A stretch of DNA of 44,540 bases from an uncultured Gemmatimonadota bacterium (lineage in GTDB: Bacteria; Gemmatimonadota; Gemmatimonadetes; Gemmatimonadales; Gemmatimonadaceae): assembly GCA_946480295.1 (NCBI GenBank), contig CAMLIT010000020.1, positions 1 to 44,540 of the forward strand, written 5' to 3'. Position numbers and translations under genes: made by a program. The notes below the pieces were generated by a model. The model worked only from the letters and a program-made list of their open reading frames with translations, was not told the DNA's origin and made no database searches. Position 1 is the first letter of the stretch; each line of letters starts with the position of its first letter. Below are positions 1 to 8,761 of the stretch, one piece after another.

Positions 1-11
1 CCACGCTGCCT

Positions 12-44
12 CCGGTGAATGCAGGAATCTGTTGCATTCACCGG
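12..44. repeat. 12-bp perfect inverted repeat (hairpin)
   Basis: CCGGTGAATGCA (12-23) and TGCATTCACCGG (33-44) are exact reverse complements around a 9-base loop. It could end a gene lying left of the window or be an operator. No T-tract follows on either strand, so a classical intrinsic terminator is not supported. Confidence 0.6.
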
Positions 45-183
45 TTGAGATCACCCGCCGATTCGCATCATTCGCCCGATTCGCGTCAGCTCTTTGAGGC
101 TGGCCGGGTAGAGGAGTCAGCGGCGGCGCGAGGGGACCGGACGGGCCGTCAAGCCCGAACGCGCCGCGCGTCCCGCGTCCCTA

Positions 184-223
184 CGCCTCCCGCCTCCCGC
201 CCCCCGCCCCCCGGCCCCCGGCC
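184..223. repeat. C-rich low-complexity tandem tract
   Basis: The tract is built of repeated CGCCTCC and CGCCCCC words just upstream of the tamA-like gene. It resembles, on the other strand, the G-rich heptamer tracts at 19705, 19998 and 24121. It probably marks the 3' side of a gene outside the window. I see no clear promoter between 45 and 250. Confidence 0.5.
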
Positions 224-250
224 TACAGCTTGCTTACCTGACCCCATGCC

Positions 251-2491
251 ATGTCTCGCTCAGCGATCCACGCGGTGCGGGGATTGGCGGCGGGGGTGGC
301 GCTGCTGCTCTGGGTGCCCACGCTGGCTGCCCAGTCCGATCGTGCGCACCGGCAGCCCGACCCGGAGGTGCGGAGCCTCGTCTTCCGGGGCGTGAAGCAC
401 GTGGACGTCCGCGAGCTGCAGAAGAGCATCTACACGCAGGCGTCCACCTGCAAGAACCTCCTGCTGTACCCGTTCTGCCTCGTCAGCCACTCGGGCACGT
501 TCATGGACCGGCACTACCTGAACCACGACGAGCTGGCCCGGGACGTCATCCGCATCCGCGTCTTCTACTGGCTGCGCGGCTATCGCGACGCGACGGTGGA
601 CACCGCCGTCACGCCGCAGGGACCCGGGGTGAAGGTCGTCTTCGACGTCCACGAGCACGCCCCGACGACGATCGCGCGCCTGCGCATCCTCTACGACTCG
701 ACGCTCGTCTCCAACCGCCGCCGGAACGCGCTCACGCTGCTGCACGCCGGGGAGCCGCTCGACCTCACGCTCCTCGACTCGATGCGCGTGATGTGGCTCC
801 AGGAGATGTGGGACGACGGGCACAGCGATGCCGTGGTGGACACGGCGACGCGCGTGGACACGGTGAGGAAGGTCGGCGACGTGGACATGGCCGTGATCCC
901 GAAGTGGACGACCCGCGTCGGCCAGATCAACATCACCGGGAACCACAAGGTGAGCGACCGGACGGTCCGCAACTCGCTCACCTTCCGCGAGGGGGATCTC
1001 TATCGCCGCAAGGCGGTGCTCGAGAGCCAGCGGAATCTCTACGAGTCGAACCTCTTCCGGCTGGTGACGATCGGGACGCCGCGGGGCGACAGCATCAAGA
1101 CCATCGACATCCAGCTGATCGAGGCGCCGACGCACAGCGTGAGCACCGGCGGGGGGCTGAACACGGTGGACTTCGGCCAGCTCCAGTCGACGTACACGAA
1201 CTACAACATGCTCGGCGGCGCGCGCCGGCTCGACGTGACGGCGAGCGCGGGGGACCTGTTCGCGCCCTCGCTCAACGGGACGGGCATCTTCTACAACAAC
1301 GTGAAGGGGCTCCCGGCGGCGGAGCGGCGGCTGTACCTGCAGCCGACGTGGGCGGCGAGCATCGACTTCAAGCAGCCCGCGTTCCTGCAGCGCCCGGCGG
1401 ACGCGCTGGGACTCGGGATCTTCGCGCACCGCCGCGAGGCGCCGGGCATCTACATCGACCGCGGCTACGGCGCGACCGCCACCTACACGCACACGGTGGA
1501 TCCGCGGGCGCCGCTCAGCCTGAACTACCGGTACGAGATCGCCCGCGTGGAGGCGGGCGACGTCTACTTCTGCGTGAACTACGGCGTGTGCGACACGCTC
1601 ACCATCGGGTCGCTGCGGTCGCACCAGAGCCTGTCGCCGCTGCTCTTCACCGGCTTCGTCGACCGGACCGACGATCCCTTCGAGCCGACGCACGGCTACC
1701 TGGCACACCTCGACCTGGAGCACGCGTCGTCGCTCACCCTGTCCGACTATCGCTACAACCGCGGCGTCTTCGACGGGGCGATGTACTTCGGCTTCGGCCG
1801 CACGCGGAGCATCGTCCTGGCCACGCACCTGCAGCTCGGCATCGTGCGCCCGATGGGCGGCGGCCGCACGGACATCGGCGTGCTGCACCCGAGCAAGCGC
1901 TTCTACGCCGGCGGCTCGCGGTCGGTGCGCGGCTACGGCGAGAACCAGCTCGGGCCGCGCATCCTGACGATCGACGAGGCGTCGCTGCGCGTGAGCACCG
2001 TGACCGGGCGCGACACGGTCTATCGCTGCGCGCCGACGGTGCCGGTGCAGAGCTGCGATCCGAACGCGGCGGGGCTCACCAACGGCGACTTCACCCCGCG
2101 GCCGCTCGGCGGCACCTCGCTCGTCCTCGGCAGCATCGAGCTCCGCTTCCCCGTCTGGGCCCAGTACAACCTGGAGGGCGCGGTGTTCGTGGACGGGGCG
2201 ACGGTCGGTGAGTCGGCGCTGCACTCGGTCGCCGACCTGCGGCAGATCGCGAAGGGCACGGGGGCGATCACGCCGGGGTTCGGCTTCCGCTACCGCTCGC
2301 CCGTCGGCCCGATCCGCGTGGACTTCGGCTACGCCCCGTCGATCACGGAGGACCTCACGGTCGTCACGGCCACCGTGGTGGACGGACGGAAGCGCATCGT
2401 GCCGCTCGCCCTCAAGCGACGCTACGCGCAGGGCACCGGCGCGCTGCTCAACCGGCTCGTGCTCCACTTCTCCATCGGCGAGGCGTTCTGA
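251..2491 (+). CDS. tamA: TamA-like Omp85-family outer-membrane assembly protein
   Basis: This 746-aa protein begins with an apparent signal peptide (hydrophobic run followed by LAAQ, about residues 8-27). POTRA-like periplasmic repeats follow; the clearest reads QINITGNHKVSDRTVRNSLTF. The C-terminal half is a 16-strand-type beta barrel. The Omp85 hallmark of loop 6, VRGY, lies at residues 559-562, and the protein ends in Phe, as many barrel proteins do. Omp85 proteins insert barrels or work in translocation; fusion of the locus to tamB by a one-base TGATG overlap favours TamA over BamA. It is longer than E. coli TamA (about 577 aa), with extra loop sequence. Three closely spaced cysteine pairs (TC..FC, FCVNYGVC, RCAPTVPVQSC) suggest loop disulfides. 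No Shine-Dalgarno sequence is visible before the ATG; it was chosen because the signal peptide follows directly. Confidence 0.85.
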   Translation: MSRSAIHAVRGLAAGVALLLWVPTLAAQSDRAHRQPDPEVRSLVFRGVKHVDVRELQKSIYTQASTCKNLLLYPFCLVSHSGTFMDRHYLNHDELARDVIRIRVFYWLRGYRDATVDTAVTPQGPGVKVVFDVHEHAPTTIARLRILYDSTLVSNRRRNALTLLHAGEPLDLTLLDSMRVMWLQEMWDDGHSDAVVDTATRVDTVRKVGDVDMAVIPKWTTRVGQINITGNHKVSDRTVRNSLTFREGDLYRRKAVLESQRNLYESNLFRLVTIGTPRGDSIKTIDIQLIEAPTHSVSTGGGLNTVDFGQLQSTYTNYNMLGGARRLDVTASAGDLFAPSLNGTGIFYNNVKGLPAAERRLYLQPTWAASIDFKQPAFLQRPADALGLGIFAHRREAPGIYIDRGYGATATYTHTVDPRAPLSLNYRYEIARVEAGDVYFCVNYGVCDTLTIGSLRSHQSLSPLLFTGFVDRTDDPFEPTHGYLAHLDLEHASSLTLSDYRYNRGVFDGAMYFGFGRTRSIVLATHLQLGIVRPMGGGRTDIGVLHPSKRFYAGGSRSVRGYGENQLGPRILTIDEASLRVSTVTGRDTVYRCAPTVPVQSCDPNAAGLTNGDFTPRPLGGTSLVLGSIELRFPVWAQYNLEGAVFVDGATVGESALHSVADLRQIAKGTGAITPGFGFRYRSPVGPIRVDFGYAPSITEDLTVVTATVVDGRKRIVPLALKRRYAQGTGALLNRLVLHFSIGEAF

Positions 2492-5400
2492 TGTCGGCCC
2501 TGCGGGCGGCGCGGCGCGTGGTGGAGGCGATCGTCGGGATCGTGGCGGTGATCGTCGTCCTCGCCATGCTGGCGATCTGGATCCTCAGCGCCACGCCGTG
2601 GGGGCACGAGAAGGTGCGGCAGTTCGCGCTGTCGGCGATGCACGGCATGGTGCACGGACAGGTCACGATCGGGCGCATCACGGGGAACCTGCTGTCGGGG
2701 ATCACGATCCACGACTTCGCCATCCGCGACTCGACGGGCGCGCCCTTCCTCGCCGCGGACGAGCTGAGCGCTCGTTATGCGATCTGGCCCTTCCTCCACC
2801 GGAAGATCTACCTGCGCGACGTGCGCGTGGTGCGGCCGGTGATCGTGCTCGACCGGCCGCCGGACGGGATGTGGAACTACCAGCGCATCTTCCCGCGGAG
2901 CGCGCCGAAGGGGCCGCAGGCGCCGGGGTGGGGGAGCTGGCTGCGGTTCACGAACGTGACCGTCCTCGACGGGCACCTGATCGTGCGCACCCCGTGGGAG
3001 CCGAGCGGCAAGCTGCCCGCGGCGGCGCGCGACAGCGCCATCCGGGCCGCCCTGCACGGCAAGTCGCGGCTCGTCATCGCGCCCGCGCCGGGCGGCTACC
3101 AGAAGGTCGTGGAGCTGCGACAGGTCTACTCGAAGCTGCCCCTCCTCCAGCTCTCGGATCCGGCTTACAGGTACCGCGTCGCGCAGGTCGCGTCGCTCCA
3201 GATGCTGGCGCTCCCCTTCCGTCCGCCGGCGGCGGACGTGCGCGACATGCAGGGGCGCTTCCTCTTCAACAACGACTCGCTCTTCTGGCACGGCGTGGAC
3301 GCGCGGCTGCCGGCGTCGCAGATCAGCGGCGACGGCGCGTACGTCTTCAACACGGCGGACATGTGGCTGCGCCTGCACGGCCGCCCCGCGGCGCTGGCCG
3401 ACCTGCGCTGGCTCTACCCGCGCCTCCCGTCGCGCGGCGAGGGGCGGCTCGACTTCAACCTGAAGTGGGTCGGCGAGATCCAGGACTACTACGCCTACAA
3501 CGCCAACGTCGTCTCCGGGCCCACGCACATCACCGGCAGCTTCGGGTGGACGCAGTCCGACACGTTCACCATCCACGACACGAACCTCCACTTCGCCGAC
3601 GTCGACACCCGGCTGCTCGAGGAGCTGATCCCCGGCTTCCGGTCGCCGCGCCGCGGCACCTTCACCGGCCACGCCGTGGTGAGCGGCGGCAAGCACGCGC
3701 TGGCGATGGACGGCGCCGTCGCCTACGACGACCAGCGCGCCGGGACGAGCGACATCACCGCGCACGGGGTGCTCGGCTTCGGCGACGGCGTGCGCGCGAG
3801 CCGCTTCTTCCTGCGCATGCATCCGCTCCAGGTGGCGCTCGCCACGACGGCGATCCCCACCCTCCCGATCCGCGGCACCCTGACCGGCACCGCGTACCTG
3901 AACGGCTGGACGAAGCGCGAGATGTCGGCGGTGGCCGACGTGACGCTGGCGGACCGGGGCACCGTTTCGTCCGTCAACGGCCGCGCGACGCTGCGGCTCG
4001 ACGGCACGAAGTGGTTCGACGTGGACATGACGGCGCACCCCGTGTCGCTCGTCGAGGTCGGCCGCTTCGCGCCCGCGGTGGGGCTGCAGGGCTACGCCGC
4101 CGGTCCCATTCACGTCACCGGCACCCTCGCCGATCTCCGCCTCCGGACGGACCTCCGCCTCGCCGGCGGCGGCCGGCTCGTCGCGTCCGGACAGCTCGGC
4201 CCCGGCGGGGCGACCAGGCGCTACGATCTCGCCGTCGGCCTGCACGTCTTCGACGCGCACGCCGTGCTGGCGAAGGCCCCGCGCACGTCGCTCAGCCTGC
4301 GGGCGACGGCGCGCGGCGCGGGCACCGACCCGGCGACGATGCACGCCGCCTTCGCCGCCGACCTGCGCGCCTCGCGCTACGACAGCGTCGCCATCGACAG
4401 CGGCTCCGTGCGCGTGACGATCGCGCACGGCCTGGCGGACGTCGCGCGGCTGCGGCTGAGCGGGGCGCACACCCTCGTCACGGCGGGCGGCACCTTCGGC
4501 CTGGCGGCCGGGCGGAGCGGCGAGCTGTCGTACCGCGTCGTCGTCGACTCGCTCGGCGCCTACGACCGGCTGCTGCCGCACACCGGACCGGACACCGGCT
4601 TCGTGCGCCCGCGCCCGGGACGCGTCGCGCGCGCGCTGCGCCGCCATCGCGCCGACTCGCTGCGCGTCGCCAACGCCACCGAGATCGAGCGCATCGCCAC
4701 GGGCCGGCGCATGCCACGCGTGCCCCTCGACACGCCGCGGGCGGTGCCGGTCACCGTCGCCGGCTCGCTCTACGCCGCCGGCACCCTGCGCGGGAACCTG
4801 CACGACTTCGACCTCCGCGGCCGGCTGGCCGGGAAGGACCTGAACGTCCACGGCTACACGGCCCGGCGGCTCGTCGCCGAGTACGCGTGGACGGGGGCGC
4901 GCACCCCGTCGTCCACCATCGCGCTGGGCATCGGCGCGGACAGCCTCACGGCGGCGGGCTTCGCCTTCGACACCCTCGAGGGTCGGCTGTCGAAGACCGG
5001 CCCCTCCGGCCGCGTGGAGCTCCTCGTCAGGCAGAACACGCAGCGCGACTACACGGCGATGGGCAACTACACGCTGGCGACGAACGCCAACGAGCTGCGC
5101 CTCTCCAGCCTCGTGCTGCGCTTCGACACCACGCGCTGGCAGGCGCCGCATCCGACCGTCGTGCACTGGGGCGGGAACGGCATCCGCGTCGACGCCTTCG
5201 AGCTCACGAACGGCGCGAACGGCCGCATCTACGCCAACGGCCTCCTCCCGACGAAGGGGCTGGCGAACTTCGACCTCATCATCCAGAACTTCCAGGTCGA
5301 GAACCTCGCGGACCTCCTGCAGTCGGATGTGCCGCTCAAGGGGATCCTCACGCTCGACGGCTCGATGGCGGGGACGCTCGCCGCGCCCACCTTCCGCGGC

Positions 5401-7062
5401 GCCTTCGCCATGGCGCAGGCGACGTACGACTCGACCCCCGTGCCCGACCTGCACGGCACCTTCGGCTACGCGGCGCGGCTGCTGAGCGGCCATCTCGACG
5501 CGCTGCGCGACGGCGGGGCGCCGATGGCCGTCGTCGACGCGCGGCTGCCGCTGAATCTCGCGCTCCAGAACGTGACGGGACCGCGCGTGCTCGACGGCCC
5601 GGCGTCGGTGGACGTGGTCGCGGACAGCCTGCCCCTCGAGCTGATCCCGCAGTTCACCGCCGCCGTCTCGAACGTGCACGGGCTCGCCGCCGGACGCATG
5701 GCGCTGCGCGGCACGCTGCGGCGTCCGTCCATGGCTGGCGGCCTCCTCGTCCGCAACGGCACGGTGAAGCTGAACTACCCGGGCATCACCATCGACGACG
5801 TCGTCGGCACCGTGCGCATGGCGGGCGACACGGTGTACGTGGATTCCATCGTCGGCGACAGCCGCGGCCAGATCCGCGTCCGCGGCACGCTGGGCATCGG
5901 CAACTTCCGCGAGCCGTCCTTCAACCTCTACCTCGTGACCCACGGCGCGGAGGTGCTGAACAACGACCGCGGGCAGCTCCGCGCCGACGCGGGACTCGCG
6001 CTCACCGGCCCGTTCAACCGTCCGTACCTCAGCGGGCAGGTCAACCTGCGCGGCGGCGTGATCTACGCGCCGGAGCCCACCGGCCGCCACGTCATCAGCG
6101 CCGGCGACCCCGGGCTGTTCAACGTCGTCGACACCTCGACGGCGGCGACAGCGAAGCTCTTCGAGGCGCCCTCGCCCTTCCTCCAGAACCTGCGGATGGA
6201 GGTGGCGGTCGCCGTGCAGCGCAACACGTGGGTCCGCAACCAGGAAGCGAACGTCGAGATCTACACCGACTATCCCGTCTTCGTGCGCCTCGACAGCGGC
6301 AACCTCGCGCTCACGGGCGCGGTGGCGACCGACCGCGGCGAGTACAACTTCCTCAGCAAGCGCTTCCAGATCGCGCGCGGCTCGGCGACGTTCACCGGCA
6401 CGCAGGAGCTGGATCCGCTGCTCCAGATCACCGGCGAGTATCAGGTGCAGGTCGCCAACAACCCGGCGCTGACGATCAAGGTGCTCGTCGGCGGCACGCT
6501 GCGGCACCCGTCGCTCTCGCTCGACAGCGACGCACAGCCGCCGAAGACGCAGTCGGAGCTCCTCAGCCTCCTCGCCTTCGGCCGCTCCACCAGCTCGCTC
6601 ATGCAGCCGGAGGGGTCGAGCGTCGCGAGCGTCGGCACGCCGGGCGACCTCGTCGGCGTCGGCGCGGCGCTCGCCATGAAGCGCCTCGAGGGCGTCGCGT
6701 TAGGCGTGGCGATCCAGCAGCTCCAGCAGGAGGCGGGGCGCGCCACGGGCGCCGACTTCTTCGACATCACCCCCGGCGCGACGCCGGAGGTCACGCAGAT
6801 CGTCGGCGGCGGGAACCTCTCGAGCTTCCTCGCCGACACGCGGGTCGAGGCGGGGAAGTACCTCAACCCGCGGACCTTCCTCGGCGTCCAGGAGCAGATC
6901 CAGCGCCCCGGCCTGCGGCTCGAGTACCGCACGCCGAAGGGCTGGCGCTACGACCTGAGCTTCGAGCCGCGGGTGATCCTCCTCGAGCCGACCCTCACCG
7001 GCCAGCCGTGGCGGGCGACGCAGCAGATCGGCGCGTTCATCATCCACGAGTGGAAGTTCTGA
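2491..7062 (+). CDS. tamB: TamB: translocation and assembly module inner-membrane/periplasm-spanning protein
   Basis: This 1523-aa protein has one N-terminal transmembrane anchor (about residues 10-32). A very long periplasmic region follows with the repetitive short beta-strand pattern of AsmA-like/TamB proteins (for example GNLLSGITIHDFAIRDS near the start). The C-terminal TamB domain (DUF490) ends in WKF, the aromatic end that plugs onto TamA. TamB bridges the envelope as a hydrophobic groove and is linked to outer-membrane protein or lipid transport; the function here is inferred from the family. The ATG shares its A with the stop of the preceding gene, so translation is coupled and the two form one operon. 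Length is in the usual 1200-1500 aa range. No frameshift is seen. Confidence 0.88.
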   Translation: MSALRAARRVVEAIVGIVAVIVVLAMLAIWILSATPWGHEKVRQFALSAMHGMVHGQVTIGRITGNLLSGITIHDFAIRDSTGAPFLAADELSARYAIWPFLHRKIYLRDVRVVRPVIVLDRPPDGMWNYQRIFPRSAPKGPQAPGWGSWLRFTNVTVLDGHLIVRTPWEPSGKLPAAARDSAIRAALHGKSRLVIAPAPGGYQKVVELRQVYSKLPLLQLSDPAYRYRVAQVASLQMLALPFRPPAADVRDMQGRFLFNNDSLFWHGVDARLPASQISGDGAYVFNTADMWLRLHGRPAALADLRWLYPRLPSRGEGRLDFNLKWVGEIQDYYAYNANVVSGPTHITGSFGWTQSDTFTIHDTNLHFADVDTRLLEELIPGFRSPRRGTFTGHAVVSGGKHALAMDGAVAYDDQRAGTSDITAHGVLGFGDGVRASRFFLRMHPLQVALATTAIPTLPIRGTLTGTAYLNGWTKREMSAVADVTLADRGTVSSVNGRATLRLDGTKWFDVDMTAHPVSLVEVGRFAPAVGLQGYAAGPIHVTGTLADLRLRTDLRLAGGGRLVASGQLGPGGATRRYDLAVGLHVFDAHAVLAKAPRTSLSLRATARGAGTDPATMHAAFAADLRASRYDSVAIDSGSVRVTIAHGLADVARLRLSGAHTLVTAGGTFGLAAGRSGELSYRVVVDSLGAYDRLLPHTGPDTGFVRPRPGRVARALRRHRADSLRVANATEIERIATGRRMPRVPLDTPRAVPVTVAGSLYAAGTLRGNLHDFDLRGRLAGKDLNVHGYTARRLVAEYAWTGARTPSSTIALGIGADSLTAAGFAFDTLEGRLSKTGPSGRVELLVRQNTQRDYTAMGNYTLATNANELRLSSLVLRFDTTRWQAPHPTVVHWGGNGIRVDAFELTNGANGRIYANGLLPTKGLANFDLIIQNFQVENLADLLQSDVPLKGILTLDGSMAGTLAAPTFRGAFAMAQATYDSTPVPDLHGTFGYAARLLSGHLDALRDGGAPMAVVDARLPLNLALQNVTGPRVLDGPASVDVVADSLPLELIPQFTAAVSNVHGLAAGRMALRGTLRRPSMAGGLLVRNGTVKLNYPGITIDDVVGTVRMAGDTVYVDSIVGDSRGQIRVRGTLGIGNFREPSFNLYLVTHGAEVLNNDRGQLRADAGLALTGPFNRPYLSGQVNLRGGVIYAPEPTGRHVISAGDPGLFNVVDTSTAATAKLFEAPSPFLQNLRMEVAVAVQRNTWVRNQEANVEIYTDYPVFVRLDSGNLALTGAVATDRGEYNFLSKRFQIARGSATFTGTQELDPLLQITGEYQVQVANNPALTIKVLVGGTLRHPSLSLDSDAQPPKTQSELLSLLAFGRSTSSLMQPEGSSVASVGTPGDLVGVGAALAMKRLEGVALGVAIQQLQQEAGRATGADFFDITPGATPEVTQIVGGGNLSSFLADTRVEAGKYLNPRTFLGVQEQIQRPGLRLEYRTPKGWRYDLSFEPRVILLEPTLTGQPWRATQQIGAFIIHEWKF

Positions 7063-7064
7063 GT

Positions 7065-7093
7065 GGCGGCCGGCGACGACGTCGCGGGCCGCC
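7065..7093. terminator. Hairpin between convergent genes (bidirectional terminator candidate)
   Basis: GGCGGCC (7065-7071) pairs with GGCCGCC (7087-7093), and inside it GCGAC pairs with GTCGC around a 3-base loop, leaving one G/G mismatch. It fills the 41-bp gap between the tamB stop and the M20 peptidase stop. No T-tract is present. Confidence 0.55.
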
Positions 7094-7103
7094 GCTCACC
7101 CCA

Positions 7104-8483
7104 TCACCCCTTCCGCCCCAGCTCCTCCCACAGCGCCGCCACGGCGCGCATGCCGCCCCAGAAGTTCTTCTCGCTCAGCCACTCGTTAGGTGCGTGGGCG
7201 TTCTCCCCCGGCAGGCCGAACCCCATCAGCAGCACCGGCGCGCCGAGGATCCGCTGGAAGTCGTCCACGACCGGGATCGAGCCGCCCTCCCCCGTGATCA
7301 CCGGCTCGCGCCCGAACGCCTCCGCCAGCGCCCGCCGCGCCGCCTCGTACAGCGGCCCACCCAGCTCGGCGCGCCAGGGCTTCCCCCCGTGCAGCGCCGT
7401 CACCGTCGCCGTCACCCCCGCGGGCGCCACCTTCGCCACGTGCGCCGTCATCAGGCGCTCGATCTCCGCCGGATCCTGGTCCGGCACCAGCCGGCAGCTC
7501 ACCTTCGCCATCGCCCGCGACGGGAGCACCGTCTTCGCGCCCTCCCCGGTGTAGCCGCTCAGCAGCCCGTTCACCTCGCACGTCGGCCGCATCCAGATGC
7601 GCTCGAGCGTCGTGTACCCCTGCTCGCCGCCGAGCGCGGGGGCACCCGTCTCCGCCTGGAACGCGCGCTCGTCGAAGGGGAGCGCGCGGATCTGTCCGCG
7701 CGCCGCCTCCCCCCAGTCGCGCACCCGGTCGTAGAAGCCGGCGATCGCCACGCGACCATGCTCGTCGTGCATCGTGGCGAGGATGCGCGCGAGCGCCATC
7801 GCCGGGTTCACCACCGCGCCGCCGTAGCTCCCCGAGTGGAGATCGACCGACGGGCCCTGCACGTCGATCTGGAAGTACGCCAGCCCGCGCAGCGACGACA
7901 GGATCGACGGCAGCCCGGGCGCGAACATGGACGAGTCGGAGATCACGACCGCGTCGGCCGCCAGCAGCTCCCTGTGCTGCTCGATGAAGGTCGCGAGGTT
8001 GTCGCTCCCGACCTCCTCCTCGCCCTCCGCGAGCACGATGACGTTGACCGGGAGCGCGCCGCGCACGCGCAGGTGCGCCTCGAGTGCCTTCACGTGCAGG
8101 AAGAGCTGTCCCTTGTCGTCCACCGACCCCCGCGCGAAGATCTTTCCGTCGCGCACCGTCGGCTCGAAGGGCGGGCTCTCCCACAGCTCGAGCGGTTCCG
8201 CCGGCTGGACGTCGTAGTGGCCGTAGACGAGCACCGTCGACGCGCCGGCCGGCGCGCCCCGCCACTCCCCGACGACGATCGGGTGTCCAGGCGTCGGGTG
8301 CACCGTCGCCTCGAGCCCCGCCTTGCGCAGCGAGGCCGCGACCCATTCGGCGGCGCGCGCGGTGTCCTGGTTGTGCTCGGAGCGCGCGCTCACGCTCGGG
8401 ATCCGGAGCAGGTCGAACAGCTCGTCGCGGATGCGAACCTGGTTCGCGGTGAAGAACGTGTCGAGATCGCGGGGGACGGGCAT
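7104..8483 (-). CDS. M20 family metallopeptidase (dipeptidase-like)
   Basis: From the ATG at 8483 the protein has 459 aa. Family marks: the first metal site VLVYGHYDVQP (His89, Asp91), the bridging Asp in RGSVDDKG (about 122-123), the catalytic and metal glutamates in AEGEEEVGSDN (about 155-160), a dimerisation or lid domain with LHSGSYGGAVVNP, and the final metal His near GENAHAPNEW. It is therefore a di-zinc exopeptidase of the ArgE/DapE/CPG2/PepV group. The dipeptidase-like subgroup ("dipeptidase" in most annotations) fits the length, but the substrate is unknown. The frame stays open upstream to 8666, but the conserved start (MPVPRDLDTFF) favours 8483. No signal peptide is seen, so it is cytoplasmic. 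It faces tamB tail to tail, so it is not part of that operon. Confidence 0.85.
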   Translation of the reverse strand: MPVPRDLDTFFTANQVRIRDELFDLLRIPSVSARSEHNQDTARAAEWVAASLRKAGLEATVHPTPGHPIVVGEWRGAPAGASTVLVYGHYDVQPAEPLELWESPPFEPTVRDGKIFARGSVDDKGQLFLHVKALEAHLRVRGALPVNVIVLAEGEEEVGSDNLATFIEQHRELLAADAVVISDSSMFAPGLPSILSSLRGLAYFQIDVQGPSVDLHSGSYGGAVVNPAMALARILATMHDEHGRVAIAGFYDRVRDWGEAARGQIRALPFDERAFQAETGAPALGGEQGYTTLERIWMRPTCEVNGLLSGYTGEGAKTVLPSRAMAKVSCRLVPDQDPAEIERLMTAHVAKVAPAGVTATVTALHGGKPWRAELGGPLYEAARRALAEAFGREPVITGEGGSIPVVDDFQRILGAPVLLMGFGLPGENAHAPNEWLSEKNFWGGMRAVAALWEELGRKG

Positions 8484-8615
8484 GGTTCGGGCGCGAAGAG
8501 GTTTCACCACGGCACGGCGGTCCAACGACACCTCGAAGGAACGTAATACCGCCGGCGACGCCCCATGCATCATCCGACGTCCCGTGCGGCGGCCGTGCAC
8601 ATGACGGGCGCAATG

Positions 8616-8641
8616 GAAAACGCCCGGGGGTCGCCCGGGCG
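8616..8641 (-). terminator. Intrinsic terminator downstream of the tetR-type gene
   Basis: CGCCCGGG (8621-8628) and CCCGGGCG (8634-8641) form a perfect 8-bp GC stem with a 5-base loop. Read on the minus strand it is followed by TTTTC. It therefore terminates leftward transcription from the TetR gene, about 120 bases after its stop, before the M20 gene. Confidence 0.65.
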
Positions 8642-8761
8642 CTCCAACGTGCGTCCGCCGGATCACTCCGGCGATCTATGTTCGTACACGCGGGAGAACG
8701 GATCCCGCGGCAATGGGCGTCCTCCTGCGGAGTCTGACGCCGGGAAGAATGATATCGCGGA
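8642..8761 (-). other. Structured 3' untranslated region or small-RNA candidate
   Basis: Between the tetR stop and the terminator lie two perfect hairpins: CGCCGGA/TCCGGCG (8656-8673, 4-base loop) and CGCGGGA/TCCCGCG (8689-8709, 7-base loop). With the terminator they make a row of three stems on the minus strand. No convincing protein is encoded and it does not fold like a tRNA. It may be a 3' UTR that stabilises the mRNA or a 3'-derived sRNA. This is inference only. Confidence 0.35.

Noticed and set aside
2422..6507. A 1361-codon minus-strand frame opposite tamB
   Set aside because: Low-complexity Arg/Val/His/Glu composition typical of the antisense third-position frame; no family resemblance.
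2208..8546. A 2112-codon open frame on the plus strand across tamB and the M20 gene
   Set aside because: It is a GC-bias shadow: Arg/Ala/Pro-rich, no domain, and it runs through two well-supported genes in other frames.
8642..8761. A tRNA gene
   Set aside because: No T-loop GTTCGA-type sequence, acceptor stem or cloverleaf could be built.
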